A program made the translations under genes and the position numbers. DNA of 64,000 nucleotides from Flaccisagitta enflata. Taxonomy: Eukaryota; Chaetognatha; Sagittoidea; Aphragmophora. Of this stretch, positions 11,833 to 23,624 are shown piece by piece (the stretch's first letter is position 1; each line of letters opens with the position of its first letter). The DNA is taken from NCBI GenBank assembly GCA_965153355.1, contig OZ231126.1, forward strand, positions 81,344,001 to 81,408,000, given 5' to 3'. The notes beneath the pieces are model-generated. The model had not been told where the DNA came from. It saw nothing but the letters and a program-made list of their open reading frames with translations, and did no database searches.

Positions 11833-12259
11833 TTGGGAGGAGAACACAGCTTAAGGTTCTTTGAAAATTATCTATTGTCTGGTCTGTTTGTCCGACTTCT
11901 CTTGAAAGCACCGACGCCCGCGAAGTTGGTCTTAATGACCTTGTTTTTCTTCTTCCACCTCAAACTCAGAGAGGGGGGAAAAATAAGCACTCAGGTGCGA
12001 AAACTCCGGAAAGTCCAAAAGACCAGGGCACGAAAGCTAACATTACATCACTTTTTGATGCAGGCAAAAAGTTGGCCGCACGAACAGCTTTCCCTTAATC
12101 GCAGGTTTTGAGAGTAGTCATTACTCAGTCGTAGACTTTAGTCATACTGTATGCATGCTTTGTTTTCCCAGAATCATTTGTTTTTTAGAATTCCTAAAAA
12201 TGAAGATCTCCATGAAGATCTCCACACCGATGCAAGAATTGACCCAGATCGAGTAGCAA

Positions 12260-12410
12260 ACTCATTTTTAAATCAAAATTCATTTTCATATTCATTTTTA
12301 AATTCATTTTCTTATTCATTTTTAAATTCATTTTTAAATTCATTTTTTAATTCATTTTTAGAATTTATTTTTAAATTCATTTTTAAATCATAATTCATTT
12401 TTAAATTAAA
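12260..12410. repeat. AATTCATTTTTA tandem repeat
   Basis: About ten imperfect 12- to 15-bp units of the type TTTTTAAATTCA. Confidence 0.85.
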
Positions 12411-12763
12411 GTTTAGATTGCCACAGTTAGGCCGATTATATAACGGGCTTGCCATGGCAGTCCGGGTCAGAAATCATAAAGTATCGACGGTATCACTACC
12501 ACGCACTAAGAGCCATGACCCAATAAGCGGCGCCGATGCACTATACCGCCGTCCGCCAAGAATACACCGGACAAGGAAACCCTTTTAAAGACCGTTACTT
12601 GAATTTAGTTATTTACTTATTTTACAGATGATTGTTTCAAATAACAAAATGGGCCCATCGGATCTTGTAAATTTGGATTAGCCAATGGAATTGTACACGC
12701 GGGACACCAGACACGACAGTGACATATATGCGTTGATGGCATTCAGCTTCAGTTTGTCTCAGA

Positions 12764-12900
12764 TGGACACGTGACTCTTCACTTTGCCGTGTCGGTCGGT
12801 AGGTCCATCCGTCACAATCCTGAACTGAGAACGGTTTTGGCATTATCGCCCCTGCCCAACCGTTCGCGACTATCTCGCCGTGTATCCAGCCTTGTTTTTA
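12764..12900 (-). mobile_element. Family 1 repeat, degenerate
   Basis: Minus strand: AAAACAAGGCTGGATACACG, AGTCGCGAACGGTTGGGCAG, then a GACGGATGGACC tract and AGAGTCACGTGTC. The terminal hairpin is damaged. Confidence 0.55.
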
Positions 12901-12904
12901 GTGT

Positions 12905-14041
<1,137 letters not shown>

Positions 14042-14216
14042 CGGACATGGACAATCAGACTATCACTATGAAAGGAACATTTGCGTCTTGCAAAACTCCA
14101 GGCAAAAGTGCAGTACGTAGCTTAGATAGCGTTCGAGAAACAGGTTAAACAATGTAGTAGCGGACGCGGAAGATGCAGAAGATCTCGCTCATGAGAATCG
14201 GTCTGACGTGGATGGG

Positions 14217-14638
14217 ATACACGCTTTTCTTTTTATAAGAACACTGTTTATAAGAACATCAGCCTCAGATTAGACCAAAAATTAAGAACATCTTAAGAAC
14301 ATGCTGAGCCTTAGATTTAAAAATAAAAATAATATTTTTTTCCAAAAACTGGTAAAATTAGATGAAAAACCCAAAATCATTAAAATTTTGATAATGATTT
14401 TTAAAATAATAATTCATTATCCTATAGATATCAATCTTACATTCTTTTTTATGTAATAAAATCTAACAATTGCTTAGATCATATCATTATAACATTATAA
14501 ATATATAATTTAAAAAAAATTATCTTATTCAAGAATAAGAACATGTTAAGAACACTTGAGCCTCAAAACTGGGCTAAAAATAAGAACGCTGAGGCTCACT
14601 TCAAAAATCCATGTTCTTATAAAATGAAAAGCGTGTAT
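14217..14638. mobile_element. MITE with ATACACGCTTTT inverted ends
   Basis: The outer ends ATACACGCTTTTCTTTTTAT and ATAAAATGAAAAGCGTGTAT are inverted copies. Next to them come TAAGAACA/TGTTCTTA and internal TGAGCCT/AGGCTCA words. The AT-rich centre has no ORF. Confidence 0.75.
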
Positions 14639-14729
14639 GGAAACATCGAGGGATTTACTGAATGGACACAGAATTACTCAGATTACTCTCTGAGGTTGTG
14701 ATTACTCAGATAAGAGGCACGACTGAAAA

Positions 14730-14744
14730 CTTGCACACACACAC

Positions 14745-14823
<79 letters not shown>
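14730..14823. repeat. (CA)n microsatellite
   Basis: CA dinucleotide tract of about 90 bp. Confidence 0.95.
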
Positions 14824-14824
<1 letters not shown>

Positions 14825-15079
14825 TCCTCGTTTAAGCCGAATGAAATTTACCTTTTTCTGACCTGCGAATGACGCCAGACAGTCATGCCAATTGTTGTTG
14901 TGTAAGACGACGCCGTTAGCCCTCGCTATATAGAATTCGTAAATACATTTTAACAGAAGAAACAGCACGTAAGACTCAGCTCGCAGTTTTCAACATTTCA
15001 ACCCCTCTTGTTTATTTTTTGCTACTTATCTTTTTTTTTTTCTCGAAGACCTTCGACCTTCCCTCCCTCAACACCTGGA

Positions 15080-15215
15080 ATGGACGAAGTATCTCGTGGT
15101 CCACGTTCTTGGTTATGGGCAAACAATGAAAACTTCAATAACAGAAGGACTAAAAATAATAATCAGGGCCAAGCGGGAGACCCGATGAGACCAGTTTCTC
15201 CACTCGTTGGCGAAG
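15080..15215 (+). CDS. Exon 1 of coiled-coil/Trp-repeat gene
   Basis: ATG at 15080 opens 45 codons plus one base (phase 1), ending at GGCGAAG before GTATAG. The peptide begins MDEVSRGPRSW and is rich in Asn and Pro. The frame stays open upstream to a pyrimidine tract ending CGAAG at 15048-15052, so this could be an internal exon with an earlier start. The first visible ATG is chosen. Confidence 0.5.
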
Positions 15216-15494
15216 GTATAGTGACTGATACTCCAACCACCCTAACCCCCACAATTCGCCGTTGGGTGTAACCGTTTTAATTAGGCGGATCTTGTATCTT
15301 GATATTGTCGCCGACTGTGCATTTCAGCCCCATCGATCAAGCATCCTTCCAAAGGAGTCGTGAATTTTAAGCCAGGCCCACAAGATTGCTGCCCCCTGCG
15401 ATTGCTGCTCGATCATGATATGAATTGAAAATAAAGCACCCCAGCCACCTCATCACAATCGAATGCCGAAGGAACCCACTAACCTATGAAGCAC

Positions 15495-15726
15495 CAAAGC
15501 CGGATACACGGTCAATGAGTAGCCGCTTGCGGGTGGGCAGGGGCAGTTATGAGTGTGGGCAGGGACAGTGACTGGTGGGCGAGGGCTGTCATGTGGCTGG
15601 GCAGGAGCCGTAATGCTCAGAAATTTTGGCGTCAACCACAATTTCGCGTTGCGGATCTTCCTTCCTTCCTTCCACCCTTCGGACGGACGCACCGCTTATA
15701 AAGTCGCTTAGCAAGCGACTAAAACT
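15495..15726 (+). mobile_element. Family 1 hairpin-ended repeat, GCTTGC subtype (intron 1)
   Basis: Starts AAAGCCGGATACACGGTC, carries AGCCGCTTGCGGGTGGGCAG near the 5' end, and ends AAGTCGCTTAGCAAGCGACT before AAAA. The CGCTTGC word is shared by the 5' site and the 3' hairpin, whereas most copies have CGCGTGC in both. It ends only 6 bases before exon 2. Confidence 0.75.
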
Positions 15727-15732
15727 ATCCAG

Positions 15733-16005
15733 TAAACGGTAAAGATTTTCCATTTGACACACCAGAATCGATCGCGGCGCCTGCGAAGGCATCATCGGGT
15801 CAAGGAAGCGTCGACTTGGCGGAGGAAATCATGAATTTCTTTACGCGGGACGACGCCAATTTCAACGCCACAGTTGGAACCAACGTGTTGTTGAGCGAAG
15901 GATTCCAGGGCGTCGACCCCTTGATCGCGCTTAAAGACTGCTCTTGCAAATCACCTTTGCTCGACGCGCTCAAAAAGCAAACGAAAGCTTTAGTCAAGGA
16001 AAAAG
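15733..16005 (+). CDS. Exon 2 of coiled-coil/Trp-repeat gene
   Basis: Acceptor ACTATCCAG at 15732; donor G/GTTGGG after 16005. Two bases complete the split codon, then 90 codons and one base (phase 1). The peptide contains NGKDFPFDTPESIAAP and EEIMNFFTRDDANFN, ending in a Lys-rich helix. It may be a small folded N-terminal region before the coiled coil. Confidence 0.65.
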
Positions 16006-16059
16006 GTTGGGACGCTGAATCATGTCTCTTCTTGATTCCATGATTTCATCTGACTCTCT

Positions 16060-16251
<192 letters not shown>

Positions 16252-16409
16252 AGTCGCACGAGACAACGTTGGCTAAGCGCGTCGTTTCCGAGCGCGAGGC
16301 TGTTAGCCTTCGCATTCAGATCTCGGATTTCGTCGAGAGAGAGCGTCAGTTGACAACCGACAAAAATGAACTTGACGCCGTTGTTCAACAGCTCAAAGCC
16401 GAGCTCGAG
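16252..16409 (+). CDS. Exon 3 of coiled-coil/Trp-repeat gene
   Basis: Begins after CTCCTTCAG and ends before GTGGAG. Two bases plus 52 codons, phase 0 at the end. The peptide is strongly helical ([20 protein letters not shown], then [12 protein letters not shown]), the start of the long coiled coil. Confidence 0.7.
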
Positions 16410-16477
16410 GTGGAGTGAACATGAACGAGTCGTGAAGAGTTGCACGTTGAAAGTCTCTGTCTTGGTTGTGGCCTGTT

Positions 16478-16995
16478 TGGGTGCTTCACATAGCAAAAGT
16501 TGCTTATTTCTTTTCATCCTTTTGACTTAATGTGGAGTGGCCAATTTTAGGACCCTTACCATTTTTCTTTTATCAAAAATCGTTCATCTTCCGTTTTTTA
16601 GAAAATTTTTTTAGAGAGCCTAATTTGTATATTGCAGTGGGATGAAAAAATATGCTGATCTTTTTTGAATTAGCTTTTACAAATTTCTGCTTTATAAAGA
16701 ATTGTTAATCTGCCTTTTCACAAGCTCTTTCATAACTTATGCTGTGATATTTTAATTCATTTTTATAAAAATCATGATTATCTAAAACTAACAATTGTTC
16801 CTTTTGTAACAAGACTACTCAGGATTCTGTTGAATTCTGGGAAATCTGAGGAAACATTAAGGCCAAAACAAAAACCGAAGATGAAGGATTTTGAAGAAAG
16901 GAAAATGGTCATCTTCATGATTTCTTTCATTCCGTATTGTGTTAGCGGGACGAGAAGAAAATCAAATTTTGTGCTATGCGAAGCCCCCAAGTGGC
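16478..16995. mobile_element. MITE with GGGTGCTTCACATAGCAAAA ends (intron 3), copy 1
   Basis: The left end GGGTGCTTCACATAGCAAAA pairs with the right end TTTTGTGCTATGCGAAGC. Inner blocks pair CATCTTCCGTTTTTTAGAAA and ACAATTGTTCCTTTTG with their complements. A second copy at 49108-49605 in the 17-kb intron shows this is a mobile family. Confidence 0.8.
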
Positions 16996-17209
16996 CTGTG
17001 GCATGCGGGCGTGAGTGTGTCTGCATCCAATTGCTGGTTTGTTGGTCCCTCGGACGCCCTTTTCTATTTATCATTATCATAATATAGCTCAATCATTATG
17101 GAGATTAATATGACGGAATGGGGAAATTTGGAATGGAAGATTGCATAAAAAAAAATAATGATAAAAAAACGATTAGTCAAGACCAATTTCTTTTTTGCAA
17201 ATGACCAAG

Positions 17210-17350
17210 GCCCAGTCAGAGGCCTCGCGCAACACAGATATCGTCATTGAGCGAATTCGAAGCGAGCTCGTTGCGAAGCTGTCGGAACTTGCTAGGGAAG
17301 TGCAAAGGGGCAATAAAGCCGAAGCTGATGTCGCTTTACTCGAAGAACAG
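17210..17350 (+). CDS. Exon 4 of coiled-coil/Trp-repeat gene
   Basis: 47 codons, phase 0 at both ends. Acceptor ATGACCAAG at 17209; donor GAACAG/GTGTTG. The acceptor six bases on (after GCCCAG) is equally in phase. The helical peptide includes NTDIVIERIRSELVAKLSEL and ends DVALLEEQ. Confidence 0.7.
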
Positions 17351-18031
17351 GTGTTGTGGTTGTTGGTGGTGTTGTTGCTGTTATTATTGTCGTTGTTGTT
17401 GTCGTCGTCGTCGTAACACGTAATTGCGTCAAACACGTTTGCGATCTTCTAAAGAAATGATGAATCACTTCTCAGCTAGGAGAAGTGTGTGTGTGTGTGT
17501 GCTGGGCCGGATCAACCATTTGCGAGGCCCTGGGCTATATGGGGAGCGAGGCCCCCTCCCCAGTGGCCAAGCCACCCCCCCCTATTAGAGCATGTCTAAT
17601 ATTGAGATAAACTTCTCTGTACTGGCTATTTTTTTTTTTTTTTTGACAGCAGCCCAAAGGGGCCAATTTTCTGTAAAAAACGGGGTTATTTCCTTATCTT
17701 TGTCTGCACTTTCCCATATACATTGTCTCCCCCTGAGACCCTAAGCCAGTCCTCTTAGGCTCGAATCTAAACAGAGAAACAGGTAAAATTCTAAGATTGT
17801 TCATTCAGCAAAATGTAGTATTTTCAAACATAGGATTTTTTAAAAAATTGTGCTCATCTAGAGACTTCAAAGAATGAGCCTGCTATGACTATAACAAGGT
17901 CATTGGACCCTAGTCGCATGTTTTGGCATAATCATGAACAGACAGGCAGACTGGAATTTTCAAAATGACCTTTGAATAAGCGGTCTCCACCTCCCAGAGT
18001 ATTCTTTTATGTTCAAAAGTGTGAAAAAATT

Positions 18032-18230
18032 GAAAACAAGGCCGGATACACGGCTACCCCAGTCGCGTGCGGGTGGGCAGGGGCCATAATTGAGGTCACT
18101 CCATCATTTGGGCAGGAGCAGTGAGGCCAAAAACCGCAAAAACCCAAAAAAAGTAGTGTGACGGACGGACGGACCGACGGACGGACCGACAAAGCGGGGT
18201 GTAGAGTCGCGTAGCACGCGACTAAAAATG
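18032..18230 (+). mobile_element. Family 1 hairpin-ended repeat, GTCGCGTGC subtype
   Basis: AAAACAAGGCCGGATACACG, CAGTCGCGTGCGGGTGGGCA, GACGGACGGACCGACGGAC, and the terminal AGTCGCGTAGCACGCGACTA with AAAA. Confidence 0.75.
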
Positions 18231-18514
18231 CCTTTCAAGTTAGTTGTGATGGACAAACAAACGGAATTGGCAAACCGATGGACCAACAGATCATAAAGTG
18301 GCTTTTAGAATCATGTAACATGCGACAAAAATCCTTAGAATGGATAACATGCGCTGTCACATGCATAAGCTCAAGCATCCTGAAATCAACGCTTTTACCA
18401 TGCATCTTTTAGTTAGTGTTTTGATTTTACAAAAAAAGAATAATGAGCAAACCTCATTAAGAAACCATTGATAATGCAGATGGTTTACAAAAGGCCATTT
18501 TAATCTTGTATTGC

Positions 18515-18680
18515 TCCCAGGCCTGAGCTATACAGCATTTTTTGTCAACTATACAATACCAATACAATACTTCCAAATATTGGGACAATACAATACAATA
18601 CCAATATAATACAATACCAATATAATACAATACCTATTGAAATTATATGCAATACATTATAATTATATACAATACATAAA
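18515..18680. repeat. AATACAATACC-type tandem repeat next to CAGGCCTGAGC
   Basis: CAGGCCTGAGC at 18520 is followed by imperfect ACAATACCAAT repeats. The word CAGGCCTGA and the AATACCAATAC repeat recur at 25310-25350, suggesting a second pair of boundaries around the LINE/Penelope block. Confidence 0.5.
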
Positions 18681-18989
18681 ATTATATATCTATAACTTCA
18701 ATTATGAACTAAGTATTTTTAACAACGCAGGATTTTAAAAAACTTGATACTTTGCTTGTAATTATTTTTTATTTTAGTTAAATAAATATTGTTTATGAAT
18801 ATTTCAATTTTTTATAGCCTGATAAAAAAAAACTTCTTTTTTTCCTTCCATTTTCTGTAATGTTTTCTTTTATCCACAGTATTATTCTTCTGCTATATAT
18901 ATGACTTATATTTTTTTTTTCACACATAGTAGTGTTACGAGGGAACAAATGAACAGGTAACAAGTGAAAGATAAATAAAAAGGAATGTG

Positions 18990-21840
18990 TTAGATACTAA
19001 GGTATCGTACAAGCGAGTTATCAGGCAAGTGTTGAAACTTGGCCAAGAAATTTGTCTTGCGTGTAGAGATAAGTTCTTCCCAAGTGGGTCGACCGAGTGC
19101 GTGTTGAAGGTCGGTGACGCTTTCACGCCAGCTATATCCAAACAGTTTTCGAAAAATCGAGTTATATGCAACTCGCATTTTGCTTCGCTGACGTCGATCA
19201 ACAATGTCTACCAGTTCTATCACGTATGAGAGCACAGACACGCGTTTCAAGGAGATTGAGCATGATGATGTCGTCAGAACGGCCATCCACTCTGAGAACA
19301 GCATTGGCAGCACGATAGAATTTTTTCAGCGTCTCATCTACACAACAGCCAAAGCGAGGGCCTTGAATAAGCGTGACGCCCAGGTATTTGCATTTGTCGA
19401 CCCATTGAATTGACGAGCCATTCAAAGTCAAAAGACAAGTGGGCGGCGGGCCTTTGCCAAAGAAGATGTTTTTTGTCTTGCATGGATTCAGTTTGATGTC
19501 CCATTTTTTACAATAACTTTCACACAGAGAGAGCAGACATTGAAGTCCTCTCAGCGTCGGCGCAAGAATGATGAGGTCATCTGCATACATTAATGCAGCG
19601 GCGAAACGAGAGATGTAGTAGCATCCCACACCGCTGGCGATGAGAATGGCGATCAGCTTGTCGACGTACAAGCCATAAAAATCGGGAGAAAGCACTCCGC
19701 CCTGTCTTACGCCAGCTAAGACCGGGAACCAGTCACTGTAGGCGCCGTCCCAGAGAACGCGACAAAAGAGACCGTCGTACCAAGTGACAATAATGTCGAT
19801 GAAAAGCTTAGGGAATCCCTTGTCCATCATTTTGAGAAAAAGTCCTGAATGGACAAGTCGATCGAATGCTTTACTTGCGTCCAAGAGAGAGCAGTATACT
19901 CGATTGCCATTGTTGATATAATAATTCACCGTCTCCTTTAGGCAGTGAATAGCATGAGAAGTAGAATGCTTTTTCTTGAAGCCAAACTAGAGAGGAGATG
20001 TAGTCAAGCAATCCGAGAAAAGAAGCTTCAGAGCATGTTCGAAGATTTTGGTGAGCATGGGTGAAATGGTGATGCCCCGGTAATTAGAGACATCGCCCAA
20101 GTTTCCTTGTTTGTCTTTGACGACAGGGACCATGAAGCCAAATCTGAACTGCTTGGGAACAAATGAATGCCGCAACATGCAGTTAAAAAGTTTGGTGATT
20201 CTGACGAGAAAGTTGAGTGGTGCATATTTGAAATGCTCCGCATGTAAGCCATCCTCGTCGGCGCATTTGCCATTCTTGAGCGAGTGAACCACGTCAATTA
20301 ACGACTCCAGAGTAACTATGTATTGACTGCAGTTACAGTTGGAATCATGAGTTGATTCGAATGATTTATACTCGTCTGTAAATCTTGTGTTCAGATTTTC
20401 AACGTTTTCCCTGTTATTAGGCTCAGAATTGGCTTTAAAAGAATGAGAGAAAGCAGTAGCAATCGCGTCTTTGCTGGAGCAGCCGTCAACAACAGGAGCG
20501 AAATGGGAAACGTTGTTGTTGTAGATCATTTTCCATGAATTCCAGAAATTATAAGTATCATCCTGCTCCATTGCGGAGTGAAGTTTGTTCCACGAATCTT
20601 GTTTGCATGAGCGTTAAGCATTGCGGATGGCGAGTTTGTAAGCTGATTTGACCCTTAAACGTTCAGCGCATGCGGGTCCACAGCGCGGTTTACCCTCTGC
20701 GACCCACAAATCATGTATCTCAATCGATTGACATTTGAGTTCTGAGAGTTCAGGACACCACCAATCTTTTTGGGTACCAGGTTTGTGGCGAGGAAGTTCA
20801 GCATCGGCGGCTTTTATGCATTCAATCAAGTCGTCATACTCTTGTTGTATGAAGTAACGACACTGTTCAGACGTGCAGTGGCAGTTGTCTAAGCAAACTG
20901 AGTCGCTGATGTCACCCTGAACTGAATGAAAGAAGTTGACATGAGAATTCAGCCGCTCTGAGTATGACTGTCGATCCATGTCTTTGATTTTGTTCCAACG
21001 AAGCGTCGGGCATTTGATGGATTTCTCGGGTATTGAATCAGCCGACTGAATCGGAATTGAGACAGATATAAGGAGAGGAAGATGATCTGAGAGATTATCT
21101 CCATTGTCCAAAACACGTTGGTTGCTTATTAGATGGTCATCTAATAGTTTCTTGCTGACAATGAAGTGGTCAAGTATCTTCTTGTGACCCAGAGATTGAT
21201 GGTGGTAAGTGTAAGAAGGCGCCGTTAGTGAATCACTGCAATATGCTAATCCGTATTTAGACAACAAGTCTTGCCAGTAGATATCAAATGGCGAGTCACC
21301 CTTCAATTCGGTGTTTAGGTCACCACCAATGATTACCATGTGATGCATGTGGTTTTCAATCAAGACCTCGATCATGGAAATGGCATCTTGGGTTTCTGAC
21401 AGGCATTGATCACGATGAGATGCATCAAAAAATGGCATATACACCGAAATTAGAAGTATTTTCTTGTCAACCGCAGTGAGCTCAGCAGCAACAACTCGCT
21501 TGTGACGAAAATTGGAGACAGGTTTTACCACGTGATCAAAATCGTGAGACCACGATATGCTAACGCCGCCAAAGGTGCGCCCTCTCAATAGACCTGATGT
21601 GATTTTATTTTCCATGCCAGATCTGGCAGTGTATGACACGCCTAGCTCATTCAGTTGAGAGAGTTGGCTTTCTCGCAGCCAGAGCTCCTGAGCAAACCAA
21701 ATACCGCCATGCGTCTGTATGCATGTTTTGTGGAAGACAGAGGATTTTTTAAATCCGTGCAAGTTGTGAGATGCGATGGTTAAGTTTCCCGGTGATGCAG
21801 CGAAAAGTATGGAATTATGGAAACAAGAGTGTAATAAAAA
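18990..21840 (-). pseudogene. LINE ORF2 (AP endonuclease + reverse transcriptase), inactivated
   Basis: One reading frame covers endonuclease and RT but is broken by an in-frame TAA at 20614-20616, an in-frame TAG at 19987-19989, and a frameshift at about 19220-19245. The last segment (to 18990) is in another frame. Endonuclease marks: the catalytic Glu in WFAQELWL, GGDLNTE, and SDHLPLL. RT marks: CSLLDASKAFD, the GGVLSP turn, and the catalytic YADD at 19587-19576. After the RT comes RRQRSKMRVAYNSIFRKLFG. Encoded activity was target nicking and reverse transcription; this copy should not make a full protein. Confidence 0.85.
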
Positions 21841-21845
21841 CCGCT

Positions 21846-23192
21846 TTAAGCAGAAACGCCAATGATGGCATTCTTTTTTGAAAGCTCGGCATTTCTTTGA
21901 GATTTTGGTTTATACAACCAGTCCTGAACTCGCGTGAATTCTGGCCAGCACTTGCCATTTTTGGCTCTTTCCTTGTGCTCGACGCAGACTCGAACTCTGG
22001 CCGATTTAGTGTTTTTTATTTTGGAATCGAAAACAAATACTTCCTTGACTTCAATCCCTTGTTTCTGCAGATGTTGTTTGACTTGGTCTGCTGTTGAATT
22101 TGCGCTGAGCCGGGAAACGGACAGATCCCAGAAATCTCTTTTGACCGGAGCAACTCCTACCAGAGTGCAGCCTTTTTCTTCTCCAATGACGCTGGTAGCT
22201 TTCTTTTTCTTGTGCGCGTTGGAAAGCCAGTCACCGTTTTTGTTTTGAAGTTCTTTCGTTTTGGAAGTGTATGAGTGTGAAGTCGACTCTGACGCTGATT
22301 TGCGCTCCGAAGATTCTGTTACGTCGTCCAGCGATGAAGTGGCTGTCAGGGACGCAGCCGGTATTTTTGGCGCCGGGGACGCCGCGAGCACTTCCGGCGT
22401 CAAAGACGACGCCGCGAGCGATTCCGCGGCCGGTGAAGCCCCAAGTGATTCTGGCGATTCTGGCGTCAGGGATGACGCGGTTAAGTCCGAGTCAACAGTT
22501 ACCGTTGCTGTTGTTTTGTTGGCAGAAGCAATTTTTATTCTCCTTTTTTTATTTGACTTCGAGATGTCGTTGCTCCGATTGATCTCAACGGCGTCGTTGA
22601 AAGTCTCGTCAATTTTCTCGTTGCCATCGTCGGCGAAGTCGTTGTCGTCGTCGTCGTTGACGGCCGAGTTCTTACGCTTTAGTCCAGATGAACGCGCCGA
22701 AGGCTGATGCAGCGCTGGATTCGAGATGGGCGCCGATGACGCCGTCGTCATGTCAAGTCGTAGATCGACTTTATGAAGAAGCGTCTGGATGTTTTCGTTG
22801 AAAACTTCTTGAAGCTTGAGAATCAATGAGACGAGGAATTGGAGATTAAATTTGTCAGCATTCACTGACGGAAGCCGATTGATATCGGCGGCGACAAATT
22901 TGGTACTCAAAGTACCGGCGTTTTCTTGGTCGAGAATCTGCCAGATTTCCAGAATGTCTTTTACGACTTTGTCTTTTGCGCTCGTCTTGCCATTAACATG
23001 ATTTTTTCTTTGTTCTTTGATTAAATCGGCGCTTAAGACTTTGTCAAATTCGGCAACAAGAATTTGTTTCGCTTTGGTAACTTCTTCGAGTGAGTAGAAG
23101 TCTTGAATCGTTTGGTAGAGAAAATCATTCGTTAGTTTGTCCACTTGCACGGACACGAAACAGAGCAGCTCGTTTATGGTGAGAGTAGCCAT
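21846..23192 (-). CDS. LINE ORF1 protein, intact
   Basis: 448 codons from ATG at 23192 to the stop at 21846. The N-terminal 130 residues form a helical domain of the LLxFVxxxxDxLxxDxL type seen in ORF1 proteins of CR1-related LINEs. The middle has an acidic run (DDDDNDFADD), a basic stretch (KSNKKRRIKIAS) and an Ala-Ser-Pro-rich linker. The last 130 residues include DLSVSRLSANSTADQVKQHL, consistent with the RRM-like nucleic-acid-binding domain common there. Role: RNA binding in the retrotransposition particle. No frame damage seen. The family label is from pattern recognition only. Confidence 0.75.
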   Translation of the reverse strand: MATLTINELLCFVSVQVDKLTNDFLYQTIQDFYSLEEVTKAKQILVAEFDKVLSADLIKEQRKNHVNGKTSAKDKVVKDILEIWQILDQENAGTLSTKFVAADINRLPSVNADKFNLQFLVSLILKLQEVFNENIQTLLHKVDLRLDMTTASSAPISNPALHQPSARSSGLKRKNSAVNDDDDNDFADDGNEKIDETFNDAVEINRSNDISKSNKKRRIKIASANKTTATVTVDSDLTASSLTPESPESLGASPAAESLAASSLTPEVLAASPAPKIPAASLTATSSLDDVTESSERKSASESTSHSYTSKTKELQNKNGDWLSNAHKKKKATSVIGEEKGCTLVGVAPVKRDFWDLSVSRLSANSTADQVKQHLQKQGIEVKEVFVFDSKIKNTKSARVRVCVEHKERAKNGKCWPEFTRVQDWLYKPKSQRNAELSKKNAIIGVSA

Positions 23193-23526
23193 GAGTAATC
23201 ATAGTTGGAGAAAAAGGGTCGAGAAAAGTAAGTCCCTTTTACTTCGCGAGAGGCAGAGTGCCCGAGAGAATTCGGCGAAAATCGGATTATAGTGTCCGAC
23301 TATGGTCAGGTTTTTTTTTCAGAAAAAGGCAGGAGAGCCGGGAGAGATGTTGCTCGGACGAATGGGGACCTATCCTATTTATGCTGCCTCGATTCTAATT
23401 CTTGATTGAAACGTAAGATTTAATTAAGCAAATAAAAGAATTTTAGCTATGTTAGTCTATCTGTTTCTCTTTTTGTTTGCCTGTTTGTTATTCTCTGTAT
23501 GTTTGTCTCTCTCTCTTTCTCTTTCT

Positions 23527-23534
<8 letters not shown>

Positions 23535-23601
<67 letters not shown>

Positions 23602-23602
23602 T
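23535..23602. repeat. (CT)n microsatellite
   Basis: CT dinucleotide tract just outside the Penelope-like left arm. Confidence 0.95.
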
Positions 23603-23624
23603 TTCTTTTTCACCCATAGCTACT

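Larger units (their letters stand above)
18935..23350 (-). mobile_element. LINE (non-LTR retrotransposon), CR1/Jockey-like, ORF2 damaged
   Basis: Minus-strand element with ORF1 (23192-21846) followed by ORF2 (about 21840-18990) encoding AP-endonuclease and reverse transcriptase. The 5' leader is probably 23193-23350. The 3' end lies near 18935, where AT-rich sequence begins. It is inserted antisense in intron 4 of the host gene. Confidence 0.8.

Noticed and set aside
22261-22707. Plus-strand ORF of 148 codons opposite LINE ORF1
   Set aside because: Antisense shadow of the Ala/Ser-rich linker of ORF1.
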